DNA of 29,715 nt from Seminavis robusta (Eukaryota > Bacillariophyta > Bacillariophyceae > Naviculales > Naviculaceae). Position 1 is the first letter of the stretch. Each line of letters starts with the position of its first letter. This document shows positions 29,540 through 29,715 of this stretch, piece after piece. A program made the translations under genes and the position numbers. The notes under the pieces were generated by a model, which saw only the letters and a list, made by a program, of their open reading frames with translations, made no database searches and was not told the DNA's origin. The stretch spans positions 1 to 29,715 of the forward strand of contig CAICTM010001420.1 of the NCBI GenBank assembly GCA_903772945.1. Reading direction: 5' to 3'.

Positions 29540-29715
29540 CTTGTGTATCTTGTTGGGGCCACCGAATGAGCAGAGCCATCAAGAAACCCAACAAAGATTC
29601 ATATGCCCTCTGGGTCGTCTCCGTTTCCAGTACTAGTTTAACTCGTTTACTAATACAGGATTATGGTGAATAGAATCGAATGAATCATGTGGCTTATATT
29701 TAGGGTTTAGGTTTG
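29540..29715. other. Window edge, upstream of the membrane orphan
   Basis: Presumed promoter side of the minus-strand gene that starts at 29539. The last bases read TTTAGGGTTTAGG, about one and a half telomere-like units, too few to call a telomere. The window simply ends here. Confidence 0.4.

Noticed and set aside
29699..29715. Telomere repeat at the window end
   Set aside because: Only about one and a half TTTAGGG-like units, adjoining ordinary gene-flanking sequence.

Overview
The window looks like nuclear DNA of a pennate (raphid) diatom, possibly Seminavis robusta or a relative. The evidence is short GT-AG introns (81 to about 140 nt), unbiased codon use, single-gene transcription units, and a typical diatom gene set: a type II leucine-rich-repeat receptor with a long disordered cytosolic tail, a membrane-anchored protein with two bacterial-type solute-binding domains, a secreted trypsin with C-terminal modules, and a bestrophin. 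The species is an inference. No rRNA, tRNA, CRISPR array or prokaryotic operon was seen.

Layout: (1) 1-5450: a small Cys-rich secreted protein (+), a decayed LRR fragment, and the large LRR receptor (-). (2) 5450-10000: a repeat-containing gap, a small BTB/T1-domain protein (+), and a cytosolic-type LRR protein (-) broken by a frameshift. (3) 10000-14000: a secreted orphan (-), then about 2.2 kb of locally duplicated noncoding DNA. (4) 14000-19450: a membrane-anchored coiled-coil orphan (+), a SAM-dependent methyltransferase (+), and the three-exon tandem solute-binding receptor (-). (5) 19450-23100: a gene-poor stretch with a compact inverted-repeat element (20937-21346) built around a 10-bp motif array, mostly in 21-bp steps. 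(6) 23100-29540: a four-exon trypsin (-), a two-exon bestrophin (-) with a paired bZIP-type TGACGTGG motif upstream, and a glycoprotein-like membrane orphan (-).

Seven of the ten genes appear to enter the secretory pathway or a membrane. Two of them (LRR receptor, solute-binding receptor) share the same plan: long low-complexity cytosolic tail with a PGAYG motif, a basic patch, one membrane helix, then a sensor ectodomain. This suggests an environment-sensing and secreted-protein neighbourhood, but nothing shows that the genes act together. The most novel item is the 410-bp element: an 18-bp perfect terminal inverted repeat, a 5-bp flanking duplication, 14 exact and 4 variant copies of TCGTCTCCTA, and two identical-geometry hairpins.
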